A DNA stretch of 55,071 nt from assembly GCA_947074345.1 (NCBI GenBank), contig CAMTPH010000006.1, positions 1-55,071 of the forward strand, given 5' to 3'. Shown piece by piece: positions 48,144-55,071 of this stretch (the first letter of the stretch is position 1; every line of letters starts with the position of its first letter). A program made the position numbers and the translations under genes. Source of the DNA: an uncultured Bacteroides sp. GTDB taxonomy: Bacteria > Bacteroidota > Bacteroidia > Bacteroidales > Bacteroidaceae. The notes beneath the pieces were generated by a model. It ran no database searches. It had not been told where the DNA came from and saw nothing but the letters and a program-made list of their open reading frames with translations.

Positions 48144-48271
48144 GTTTCAGTTCGTTGGAACTTTTGTTTCATCCCTATGAAAACAAATTTCCTGTTCGTT
48201 GAAAACAAAGTTTCAATGCGGTGAAACTATTGTTTCGGCAAATAAGAACTAATGAAACTGTTAACTGTTTG
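48144..48271. repeat. 22-bp-period palindrome array, GTTTCA type
   Basis: Units start at 48144, 48166, 48188, 48210 and 48232, all 22 bp apart, and an inverted-looking unit (GAAACT-GTTAAC-TGTTTG) follows in register at 48254. The best unit, at 48210, is GTTTCA-ATGCGG-TGAAAC. The outer units are degenerate. Arms match the array at 21096, over 27 kb away. Confidence 0.85.
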
Positions 48272-48397
48272 ATAATTAGATGTAATAGATGGCTTGTGTA
48301 AGGCTCTATATAAACGATGAATATGATAAATGCTGCTTGCTATTTAGTTTGTAGATGGGTTTATTGTGTTTAAAATCCCTTTATTATAGTACTAATT

Positions 48398-48413
48398 TAC
48401 CACGAATGTGGTA
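48398..48413. promoter_or_regulatory. Candidate cysK operator
   Basis: TACCAC-GAAT-GTGGTA is a perfect 6-bp inverted repeat whose right edge touches the -33 element of the cysK promoter. A bound repressor or activator there would control cysK. The regulator is unknown. Confidence 0.55.
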
Positions 48414-48444
48414 TTTCATATCCCGATAGCAAGCTCTATCTTTG
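48414..48444 (+). promoter_or_regulatory. cysK promoter
   Basis: TTTC (48414-48417), 19 bases, then TATCTTTG (48437-48444), one base off consensus. The leader would be about 30 bases. Confidence 0.75.
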
Positions 48445-48482
48445 TAGTATACAATTGATTACTAATTTAAACCAGATATACG

Positions 48483-49430
48483 ATGGCTAAGATTGCAAGC
48501 AAACTAACCGACTTGGTGGGCAATACTCCACTGTTGGAACTTACTAAATTTAATAAGAGTAATGGACTTAACGCGAAGGTGATTGGGAAACTTGAATATT
48601 TCAATCCGGCCGGTAGTGTAAAAGATCGCGTGGCACTTGCCATGATAGAAGATGCTGAGCTTAGCGGCTTGCTTCAACCGGGAGCTACTTTGATAGAACC
48701 TACCAGTGGAAACACAGGAGTTGGTTTGGCATTTGTTTCGGCTTCTAAAGGATATAAACTGATATTGACAATGCCCGATACCATGAGTGTTGAGCGCAGA
48801 AACTTGCTGAAAGCTTTGGGAGCTGAACTGGTATTGACACCGGGTGCCGAAGGAATGAAGGGAGCTATCGCCAAAGCGAATGAATTGAAGGAAAAGACTC
48901 CAGGTTCTGTTATCTTGCAACAGTTCGAGAATGTCGCTAATCCAGCGGTACACGAACGTACTACGGGACAAGAAATATGGCGTGATACCGATGGTAAGGT
49001 CGATATATTTGTTGCCGGAGTGGGTACTGGTGGCACAGTAACCGGTGTTGGTCGTGTATTGAAGGCACACAATCCCAATGTGAAGATTGTTGCGGTTGAA
49101 CCAGCCGATTCGCCTGTTTTATCGGGAGGTAAACCCGGTCCACATAAGATACAAGGTATTGGAGCCGGCTTCGTACCGGGTATATTTGATGCCGATGTTC
49201 CGGATGAAATAATAAAAGTTGCAAATGATGATGCTATTCGTACCAGCCGTGAGTTGGCCAAAGAAGAGGGATTGTTGGTTGGTATATCTTCGGGTGCGGC
49301 TGTATATGCTGCTGTAGAGTTGGCTAAACTACCCGAGAATGAGGGTAAAACAATTGTAGCGCTCTTACCCGATACAGGCGAACGCTACTTGTCTACTGTG
49401 CTTTACGCATTCGAGGAGTATCCTCTATAA
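48483..49430 (+). CDS. cysK: Cysteine synthase A (O-acetylserine sulfhydrylase)
   Basis: CysK makes cysteine from O-acetylserine and sulfide with pyridoxal phosphate. The 315-residue length is normal. The PLP lysine is Lys47 in [12 protein letters not shown]; the substrate loop is PTSGNTGVG near residue 73; the phosphate-binding glycine loop is [12 protein letters not shown] near residue 178; and [10 protein letters not shown] follows near residue 264. It is monocistronic with a strong promoter and adjoining operator, and its stop overlaps the 3' end of the convergent flavoprotein gene by six bases. Confidence 0.97.
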   Translation: MAKIASKLTDLVGNTPLLELTKFNKSNGLNAKVIGKLEYFNPAGSVKDRVALAMIEDAELSGLLQPGATLIEPTSGNTGVGLAFVSASKGYKLILTMPDTMSVERRNLLKALGAELVLTPGAEGMKGAIAKANELKEKTPGSVILQQFENVANPAVHERTTGQEIWRDTDGKVDIFVAGVGTGGTVTGVGRVLKAHNPNVKIVAVEPADSPVLSGGKPGPHKIQGIGAGFVPGIFDADVPDEIIKVANDDAIRTSRELAKEEGLLVGISSGAAVYAAVELAKLPENEGKTIVALLPDTGERYLSTVLYAFEEYPL

Positions 49431-49910
49431 TATTTTAGGTTTTTGATGAGGTACAGCATAATCTTTTGCTGTTACTTCATCAATGGGTATCTCCCATATT
49501 TTCACATTGCGAACAGCGGGGTCTGAATAGGTGAACTCTCGATCTACGTATTGTTTCATCAAGATATCGAGTGCTTGACGTTTCTCTTCCATCGATTCGA
49601 TGAAGGTAACACGCCCTCTACAGATTACACTCTGTGCACGCATGCGATAACTACAAGCTACTTGTTCGTGCTGATAGACTAACTGCGTGTCGGTACAAAA
49701 GGTGATACATACCCGGTTATTACGTTCAAGCATCGCTAAGCAACCGCTAGTTGGAGCCGAATGGATGTAAATAACGCCATCTTGATACCCATAATTCATA
49801 GGAATAACGTAAGGATTGCCTTCTAGGTCAACCATCCCTACGTAACAAACAGAACAGCGAGATAGAATTTCTTCTACTCGCTGTTTATCGTTTATCTCTA
49901 TTGTTTTCAT
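49425..49910 (-). CDS. Pyridoxamine 5'-phosphate oxidase-like flavoprotein
   Basis: This 161-residue protein has the split-barrel fold of the PNPOx-like family and resembles NimA-type proteins. Family segments are [34 protein letters not shown] near residues 18-52 and [16 protein letters not shown] near residue 97. It probably binds FMN; nitroreductase or heme-related activity is possible but unproven. Its start overlaps the rnr stop by four bases, so the two genes form an operon. Confidence 0.85.
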   Translation of the reverse strand: MKTIEINDKQRVEEILSRCSVCYVGMVDLEGNPYVIPMNYGYQDGVIYIHSAPTSGCLAMLERNNRVCITFCTDTQLVYQHEQVACSYRMRAQSVICRGRVTFIESMEEKRQALDILMKQYVDREFTYSDPAVRNVKIWEIPIDEVTAKDYAVPHQKPKIL

Positions 49911-52051
49911 TCTACTAAAGCAAAATCGAGTTGCTTCTTCTCAATATTAGCGCGTGCTACCTTAATTGTAACCGCATCGCCTAGACTGTATATCTTGTTT
50001 TTGCGGCGACCACGTAGACAATAGTTCTTTTCGTCGAACTCATAGTAGTCATCGTCTAAGTCGCGAACAGGAATCATACCTTCGCATTTGTTCTCATTCA
50101 GCTCAACATAAAGGCCCCATTCGGTTACACCCGATATTACACCATCAAATGTTTGTCCCAAACGCTCACTCATAAACTCAACTTGCTTGTATTTGATAGA
50201 AGCACGTTCAGCATTAGCTGCAATTTGTTCCATAGTCGAACTGTGCTCGCATAGATCTTCGTACTTAGCTTCCGATACGGTACGTCCACCATCGATGTAC
50301 TTCGTTAGCAAACGGTGTACCATCAAGTCAGGATAACGACGGATAGGCGAAGTAAAGTGAGTATAGTAATCGAATGCTAACCCGTAGTGACCGATATTGT
50401 GAGTAGAGTAACGAGCCTTTTGCATAGCACGAATTGATACTGTCTCAATCAAGTTCTCCTCTTTCTTACCATGAACATCATCTAGCAGGTGGTTGATCGA
50501 TTTAGAGATATCAGTCTTAGTACCTGTTGTGCGTAGTTTGTAACCAAAGCGCGCGATGAACTGAGCCAAGTTGTCTAACTTCTCAGGATCTGGCAAGTCA
50601 TGAATACGATAAGGGAATACTTTAGGCTTCTTGTTCTTAGGCACTTTGCCTACAAACTCGGCCACAGTGCGATTGGCCAAGAGCATAAACTCCTCAACCA
50701 ATTTGTTGGCATCCTTAGACTCCTTGAAGTATACGCTAACCGGTTTGCCTTTCTCGTCAATCTCGAACTTCACTTCATAGCGATCAAAGTTGATAGCACC
50801 CGAAGCAAAACGTTTCTGGCGCAATATCTTTGCCAAAGCATCCATCTTCAACACTTCTTCTTTGTAGTCGCCTTCGCCAGTCTCGATAATCTGTTGCGCC
50901 TCTTCGTAAGTAAAACGACGATCAGAGTGAATCACCGTATGCACAATGCGCGAATCAACAACCTCTGCCTTATCGTTCATGTTGAAGATAGCCGAATAAG
51001 CCAATTTATCTTCGTGTGGACGAAGCGAACAAAGGAAATTACACAAGCGCTCAGGAAGCATAGGTATGGTACGGTCTACCAAATAAACCGATGTTGCACG
51101 TTTCTCGGCCTCTTTATCAATGATGCTGCCCTCTGATACATAGTGCGAAACATCAGCAATATGAACACCAATCTCCCACAAACCATTATCAAGCTTGCGG
51201 ATAGAGAGTGCATCATCAAAGTCTTTTGCATCTTTCGGGTCGATAGTAAAGGTAGTAATGCCACGCATATCTTCGCGACGAGCAATCTCTTCGGGACTGA
51301 TATCGTCTGGAATGCGGTCGGCAGCTTTCTCTACAGTAACAGGATATACGTAAGGCAAGCCAAACTCTGCAAGGATGGCGTGCATCTCAGTTGTGTTATC
51401 GCCTGCAACCCCCAATATATCGACTACATGACCGATAGGGTTCTTTGCCTTCTCTGGCCATTCTACAATCTTCACGATGGCTTTATCGCCCGTCTTGCCA
51501 CCTTTCAGTCTCTCTTTAGGGATAAAGATATCGTTGGCAAGTGTGCGGTTCTCAGTAATTAAGAAAGCAAAGTTCTTGGCAACTTCGAGTGTACCTACAA
51601 AAACATCGTTGGCACGTTCGATAATCTCAATTACTTCTCCCTCTTTCTCGTGGTTCTTGCGCTTCGCAAAACAAGCAATGCGCACTTTATCGTTATTCAT
51701 GGCATGAGCCGAGTTGCGTTCAGCAATAAAGATTGGGTCGCCTCCATCTTCAGGGATGAAAGAGTTCTTACCATTGCTTTTGCGTTGGAAAGTTCCAATC
51801 AACTCAGTACCGTTGGTATTGTATTTATATTTAAACTTATCTACCTCGCTGATATGGTCATCTGCTACCAAATCGTATAAGATGTCCATGCAAAGCATTT
51901 TAAGTGGGTGAGTAGTTAGGCGAAGTTCCGAAAAAAGATACTTCAAACCGATTACCTCTCCTTGCTTATCTTGGAAGAAGGTCATCACCACATTTACCAA
52001 ATCGCGCTTTTTCATTCGCTTACCGGCTTTTTTTTCTTTCTTTTTCGCCAT
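49907..52051 (-). CDS. rnr: Ribonuclease R
   Basis: RNase R is a processive 3'-5' exoribonuclease that degrades structured RNA. The 714-residue protein has a very basic start (AKKKEKKAGKRMKKRD), a winged-helix domain, cold-shock domains, the RNB catalytic domain with DPKDAKDFDDALSIR near residue 275, and a C-terminal S1 domain (GVISGVTEWGLYVELNENKCEG near residue 635). The four catalytic aspartates appear intact. There is no long lysine-rich tail of the E. coli type. It is cotranscribed with the downstream flavoprotein gene. Confidence 0.96.
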   Translation of the reverse strand: MAKKKEKKAGKRMKKRDLVNVVMTFFQDKQGEVIGLKYLFSELRLTTHPLKMLCMDILYDLVADDHISEVDKFKYKYNTNGTELIGTFQRKSNGKNSFIPEDGGDPIFIAERNSAHAMNNDKVRIACFAKRKNHEKEGEVIEIIERANDVFVGTLEVAKNFAFLITENRTLANDIFIPKERLKGGKTGDKAIVKIVEWPEKAKNPIGHVVDILGVAGDNTTEMHAILAEFGLPYVYPVTVEKAADRIPDDISPEEIARREDMRGITTFTIDPKDAKDFDDALSIRKLDNGLWEIGVHIADVSHYVSEGSIIDKEAEKRATSVYLVDRTIPMLPERLCNFLCSLRPHEDKLAYSAIFNMNDKAEVVDSRIVHTVIHSDRRFTYEEAQQIIETGEGDYKEEVLKMDALAKILRQKRFASGAINFDRYEVKFEIDEKGKPVSVYFKESKDANKLVEEFMLLANRTVAEFVGKVPKNKKPKVFPYRIHDLPDPEKLDNLAQFIARFGYKLRTTGTKTDISKSINHLLDDVHGKKEENLIETVSIRAMQKARYSTHNIGHYGLAFDYYTHFTSPIRRYPDLMVHRLLTKYIDGGRTVSEAKYEDLCEHSSTMEQIAANAERASIKYKQVEFMSERLGQTFDGVISGVTEWGLYVELNENKCEGMIPVRDLDDDYYEFDEKNYCLRGRRKNKIYSLGDAVTIKVARANIEKKQLDFALVE

Positions 52052-52285
52052 AATGATTTCTTTCTTTATGTAAATTCATATCTGTAATAATACAAAGTAA
52101 AACAAATTAAATGATTTCTTCGTTCACGTATGGTCTTTATTTTATAGCCTTATTTCATGGCTTCATGCTATAAATACGTTCTTCAAGATGCAGCGTAAAA
52201 GCTAATTCTATGAGATGCAAGCGTGTTAATTATCTCCTTTATTTACATCTATACTGCACTATTTCTATGATTTGGATGTGGTTTT

Positions 52286-52316
52286 CTTGCATTCCGAAGT
52301 AGATAGTTTACCTTTG
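52286..52316 (+). promoter_or_regulatory. Epimerase-PAP2 promoter
   Basis: CTTG (52286-52289), 19 bases, then TACCTTTG (52309-52316). The leader would be about 25 bases. Confidence 0.65.
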
Positions 52317-52348
52317 TAGCCAATAATTTAGTTAAAAGCAGTAAAGCA

Positions 52349-53356
52349 ATGGCGAGTATATTGATAACCGGGGCAAGCGGTTTTATTGGTAGTTTTTTGG
52401 TAGAAGAAGCATTAGAGCAAGGGTATGATACTTGGGCCGGAATGCGTGGTAGTAGTAGCAAACGCTATCTACAACAACCTAATACACACTTTTTGGTGCT
52501 CGACTTTGCACATCCTGATAAACTAAAAGAGCAATTGTCTGCTCATAAAGAGCAGTTTGGTGCTTTCGATTACATTGTGCATTGTGCAGGTGCTACCAAG
52601 TGTCGCAATAAACAAGAGTTTGAGCAGACTAACTACCAACAAACAGTAAACTTTGTTGAAGCTTTGCAGGCGCTCGATATGGTACCACGTCAGTTTCTCT
52701 ATGTCAGTACATTGAGTGTATTTGGTCCTATTCGCGAAGCTGATTATTCACCAATACAAGAGTCGGATACTGCACAACCCAATACGGCTTACGGATTGAG
52801 TAAACTCAAGTCCGAGCAATACTTGCAAAGCTTGAAAGACTTCCCTTATGTTATCTTTAGACCAACGGGTGTATATGGTCCTCGTGAGGCCGATTATTTC
52901 TTGATGGCTAAGTCTATTGGTAACCATTTAGACTTCTCAGTAGGTTATAAACGACAAGATTTAACTTTTGTCTATGTGAAAGATGTGGTTCAAGCAATCT
53001 TTAAAGCTATTGATAAGAAAGTGCTTCGTAGAGCCTATTTCTTATCCGATGGTAATGTCTATCCAAGTCGCCGATTCTCTGATTTGATACAGAAAGAGAT
53101 GGGTAAATCGTTGGTTATTCGTATTAAATGTCCGTTAATTGTACTTAAAATAGTATCTTTGCTCGCCGAAACGGGGGCACGCTTCTCTGGAAAGAGCAGT
53201 ACTCTCAACTCGGACAAGTATAAAATAATGAAACAAAGAAACTGGCAATGCGATATCACACCGGCTCAAAATGAGCTTGGATATGCACCACAATACGATC
53301 TAGAACGTGGTGTAAACGAAACGATTGCTTGGTATAAAAAAGAAGGATGGCTTTAG
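52349..53356 (+). CDS. NAD-dependent epimerase/dehydratase family protein
   Basis: This 335-residue short-chain dehydrogenase of the extended type starts ILITGASGFIGSFLVEEAL, with the NAD(P) glycine motif at residues 8-14. The catalytic YxxxK is in YGLSKLKSE near residue 147, with the serine in VSTLSVFGP. The segment YVIFRPTGVYGPRE is typical. The C-terminal domain resembles sterol or dihydroflavonol reductase relatives more than sugar epimerases, so the substrate may be a lipid or isoprenoid. It overlaps the PAP2 gene by 10 bases, suggesting a shared pathway. Confidence 0.87.
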   Translation: MASILITGASGFIGSFLVEEALEQGYDTWAGMRGSSSKRYLQQPNTHFLVLDFAHPDKLKEQLSAHKEQFGAFDYIVHCAGATKCRNKQEFEQTNYQQTVNFVEALQALDMVPRQFLYVSTLSVFGPIREADYSPIQESDTAQPNTAYGLSKLKSEQYLQSLKDFPYVIFRPTGVYGPREADYFLMAKSIGNHLDFSVGYKRQDLTFVYVKDVVQAIFKAIDKKVLRRAYFLSDGNVYPSRRFSDLIQKEMGKSLVIRIKCPLIVLKIVSLLAETGARFSGKSSTLNSDKYKIMKQRNWQCDITPAQNELGYAPQYDLERGVNETIAWYKKEGWL

Positions 53357-54318
53357 ATTTATTTAAAAGAGTAGAAACTCGCAAAGGGTTGTTTGCTGTC
53401 GAGAAGGTAGCACTTATTTACAACCTACTAACTACTATATTGATTCTCTTCTTATTCCAGCGAATTGAAAACCCTTGGAATATGTTGTTAGATAGAGCCA
53501 TGATTGCTGGTATGACTTTCTTGTTGATGTACCTCTATCGTTTGGCACCCAGTAAGTTCTCTGCATTTGTGCGTATTGCTGTACAGATGAGTTTGCTCTC
53601 ATATTGGTATCCCGACACTTACGAATTCAATCGATTTCTCCCTAACTTAGATCATGTATTTGCTAATGCCGAACATTTTATGTTTGGTTGTCAACCTGCA
53701 ATTCACTTCTGTGAAGTGATGCCTTACAATTGGTTTAGCGAAGCAGTCAATATGGGTTACTTTGCCTATTATCCTATGATACTTGTTGTGGTAATGTATT
53801 ATTTCATAATGAGATACGATCTTTTCGAAAAGATATCTTTCGTCTTGGTTACCTCGTTTTTTATCTATTACCTCATCTATATATTTGTTCCGGTAGCTGG
53901 TCCACAATATTACTTCCCTGCCATTGGTATGGACAATGCTAATATCGGCGAGTTTTGGGCTATTGGCGATTATTTTAATTATAACCGAGAGTTATTGCCC
54001 GGTCCTGGATACGCAGATGGCTTCTTCTATAACCTTGTAGAAGGATCTCAACAAGTAGGTGAACGCCCAACAGCAGCTTTCCCTAGTTCGCACGTGGGTG
54101 TATCTACTTTATTGATGATTATGGCATGGCGTGGTAGCAAAGTATTATTTGCATGTTTAATGCCTTTCTACCTTTTCCTTTGCTGTGCAACGGTCTATAT
54201 TCAAGCTCACTACCTAATTGATGCTTTTGCCGGATTTATATCAGCTTTCATCCTTTACTATTTGGTAACCAAGATGTATAATAAGTGGTTTGCTAAGCCG
54301 ATGTTTGGTGTTGAGTAA
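53347..54318 (+). CDS. PAP2-superfamily membrane phosphatase/phosphotransferase
   Basis: This 323-residue protein has about seven membrane helices and a PAP2 active site. The second motif is AAFPSSHVG, near residues 242-250, and the third is QAHYLIDAFAGF near residue 287, giving the catalytic histidines and aspartate. The N-terminal motif is less clear, as in inositolphosphorylceramide-synthase-like members. It may hydrolyse lipid phosphates or move a phosphoryl headgroup. The overlap with the epimerase gene links the two, but no sphingolipid genes are visible beside them. Confidence 0.87.
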   Translation: MALDLFKRVETRKGLFAVEKVALIYNLLTTILILFLFQRIENPWNMLLDRAMIAGMTFLLMYLYRLAPSKFSAFVRIAVQMSLLSYWYPDTYEFNRFLPNLDHVFANAEHFMFGCQPAIHFCEVMPYNWFSEAVNMGYFAYYPMILVVVMYYFIMRYDLFEKISFVLVTSFFIYYLIYIFVPVAGPQYYFPAIGMDNANIGEFWAIGDYFNYNRELLPGPGYADGFFYNLVEGSQQVGERPTAAFPSSHVGVSTLLMIMAWRGSKVLFACLMPFYLFLCCATVYIQAHYLIDAFAGFISAFILYYLVTKMYNKWFAKPMFGVE

Positions 54319-54338
54319 ACGGTTGTCTAATTTTTTAT

Positions 54339-54365
54339 GTAGAGACGTAGCGTGCTGCGTCTCGA
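54339..54365 (+). repeat. REP palindrome next to the RAYT gene
   Basis: The sequence starts with GTAGAGACG and ends with CGTCTCGA; the core stem is AGC-GT-GCT. The GTAG head and imperfect palindrome are typical of REP elements handled by RAYT proteins. It lies 56 bases past the RAYT stop, in inverted orientation to the copy at 54864-54890. Confidence 0.8.
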
Positions 54366-54420
54366 TATTGGCAATAAGGCTTAGATGATTGTAGCTTTAA
54401 TTACAATGTAGGCAATTTGT

Positions 54421-55017
54421 TTACTTCTCTTTTTCTGTGTTAAATTGGTCTTTATCCCAATTAGCAATATTATTTTGAACATATTGAGCAATCATATTTA
54501 ACTCCTCTTGATTCTTGATAATATGTTCATGAAATCGAGACTGCCACTTAAAACAAATATTTTCTTGATTAGCAAATCGAGTAATAGCCGATTTAAATCC
54601 ACGAATAACGATGGATAATGCTCCCATTCTATCAGCAGTTACTTTCATTTGGTACTCTATTGGTAGAAGCGCTTCATGTTGTGCTTCGATATTGCACTCG
54701 CTATTCATTGATTGATCTATTCTTATGATGAGATGAATGTGATTGGGCATGATGACAGACTCTAGAATAAGCGCATAAGGATAGTGAGATGTTATTTCTA
54801 GAATGTTTTTATAAGTAAATTCCCCAATTTTAGATAGAATACAAATGTTTTGTGTAGTTGTGTTCGAGACGCTGCACGCAACGTCTCTACTTTCTATTCT
54901 ACCTAAATAGGACTGCATATTTGCAGTACAAATGGTCACAAAATATAACCCATCATTATAGTTATGCCACGATGCTCGGGCTGATTTGATTCTATATTTC
55001 CCTTGAAACAAATTCAT
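54421..55017 (-). CDS. REP-associated tyrosine transposase (RAYT, Y1 family)
   Basis: This 198-residue HUH-type Y1 transposase-like protein is related to IS200/IS605 TnpA. The HUH motif is in VIMPNHIHLIIRID, near residues 90-103, and the catalytic tyrosine is expected in IAQYVQNNIANWDKD near residue 183. The start NLFQGKYRIKSARASWHNYNDGLYFVTICT is typical of bacterial RAYTs. Residues 43-51 are encoded by a REP palindrome lying within the gene. The ATG at 55017 overlaps the stop of the preceding partial frame by one base. RAYTs cut and move REP sequences but are usually single-copy. Confidence 0.9.
   Translation of the reverse strand: MNLFQGKYRIKSARASWHNYNDGLYFVTICTANMQSYLGRIESRDVACSVSNTTTQNICILSKIGEFTYKNILEITSHYPYALILESVIMPNHIHLIIRIDQSMNSECNIEAQHEALLPIEYQMKVTADRMGALSIVIRGFKSAITRFANQENICFKWQSRFHEHIIKNQEELNMIAQYVQNNIANWDKDQFNTEKEK
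54864..54890 (-). repeat. REP palindrome inside the RAYT coding sequence
   Basis: Read on the minus strand it begins GTAGAGACG and ends CGTCTCGA, with core TGC-GT-GCA. Compared with the copy at 54339, the outer pair of the core stem has swapped from A-T to T-A, keeping the hairpin. It is read in frame as residues 43-51 of the transposase. Confidence 0.85.
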
Positions 55018-55071
55018 CAACCGATATGCTCAGCATAATCAACCACTATACGATCGAGTATTTTAAACAAC
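55017..55071 (-). CDS. 3' end of an unidentified gene
   Basis: An open frame enters from the window edge and ends with TGA at 55019-55017. It encodes LFKILDRIVVDYAEHIG, a plausible C-terminal helix. The TGATG junction with the transposase start suggests a real gene end. Too little is present to name it. Confidence 0.4.
   Translation of the reverse strand, partial: LFKILDRIVVDYAEHIG

Larger units (their letters stand above)
48014..48482. other. Intergenic region between divergent channel and cysK genes
   Basis: This 469-base gap holds a possible minus-strand -7 box (TAAATTTG, 48057-48064), a palindrome array (48144-48271), and the cysK operator and promoter (48398-48444). No coding frame is supported. 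Confidence 0.65.

Noticed and set aside
48504-49261. Long open frames on the minus strand across cysK
   Set aside because: They are shadows of cysK: low-complexity composition, no family similarity, and cysK is beyond doubt.
50600-51562. Plus-strand open frames within rnr
   Set aside because: They lie entirely inside the RNase R gene on the other strand and show no domain.

Overview
The window is AT-rich chromosomal DNA from a member of the Bacteroidetes, almost certainly order Bacteroidales. The evidence is: several promoters of the Bacteroidetes type (TTTG-like -33, about 19 bases, TAnnTTTG -7); type IX secretion (T9SS) proteins (a PorZ-like protein and a C-terminal sorting domain on a phosphodiesterase); families typical of this phylum (DUF4294, DUF6056, a BT_0820-like HAD enzyme, a helix-hairpin-helix outer-membrane barrel); and no reliance on Shine-Dalgarno sites. 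A T9SS makes an early-branching Bacteroides, Dysgonomonas, Paludibacter or Prevotella relative more likely than a typical gut Bacteroides. No tRNA, rRNA, CRISPR array or prophage was seen.

Region 1 (1-11935) is a surface polysaccharide locus. The plus-strand block (183-9368) encodes a GT4 glycosyltransferase, a Wzx-type flippase, a GT2 enzyme, a WcaF-like acetyltransferase, a Wzy/ligase-like membrane protein, a membrane acyltransferase, a frameshifted fucosyltransferase-like gene, a GT8 enzyme and a GT14 enzyme. A convergent minus-strand block (9689-11935) adds a GT2, a GT32 and a small HAD phosphatase. Together these could build, decorate, export and polymerise one glycan.

Region 2 (12128-36454) is mostly housekeeping: a radical SAM enzyme with an HHH/barrel protein, a DUF4294 protein, a SpoU methyltransferase, nadA, a PorZ-acyltransferase pair, DUF6056-rdgB, leuS-yitT, an EamA transporter, mutS, an OmpA protein and a ychF-panE-lgt operon. 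A candidate small RNA of about 65 nt, with a perfect promoter and an intrinsic terminator, lies between a small acidic protein gene and mutS.

Region 3 (36455-55071) holds a phosphate transporter operon in the order pstB-pstS-pstC-pstA, a YqiA-like esterase, an AbgT transporter, a T9SS-exported glycerophosphodiesterase, a large MscS-type channel, cysK, an rnr-flavoprotein pair, an epimerase-PAP2 phosphatase pair, and a REP-associated tyrosine transposase (RAYT) gene.

The most unusual structure is a set of six intergenic palindrome arrays that all keep a strict 22-bp register. Three (about 50, 21096 and 48144) are tandem 18-bp hyphenated palindromes (6-bp arm, 6-bp variable centre, 6-bp arm) plus 4-bp spacers. 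Three others (about 12046, 28445 and 36723) are pairs of a 22-bp palindrome centred on GTTAAC, spaced exactly 44 bp start to start around a semi-conserved 22-bp middle unit. Separately, the RAYT gene carries a GTAG-headed REP palindrome inside its own reading frame and a second inverted copy just past its 3' end.
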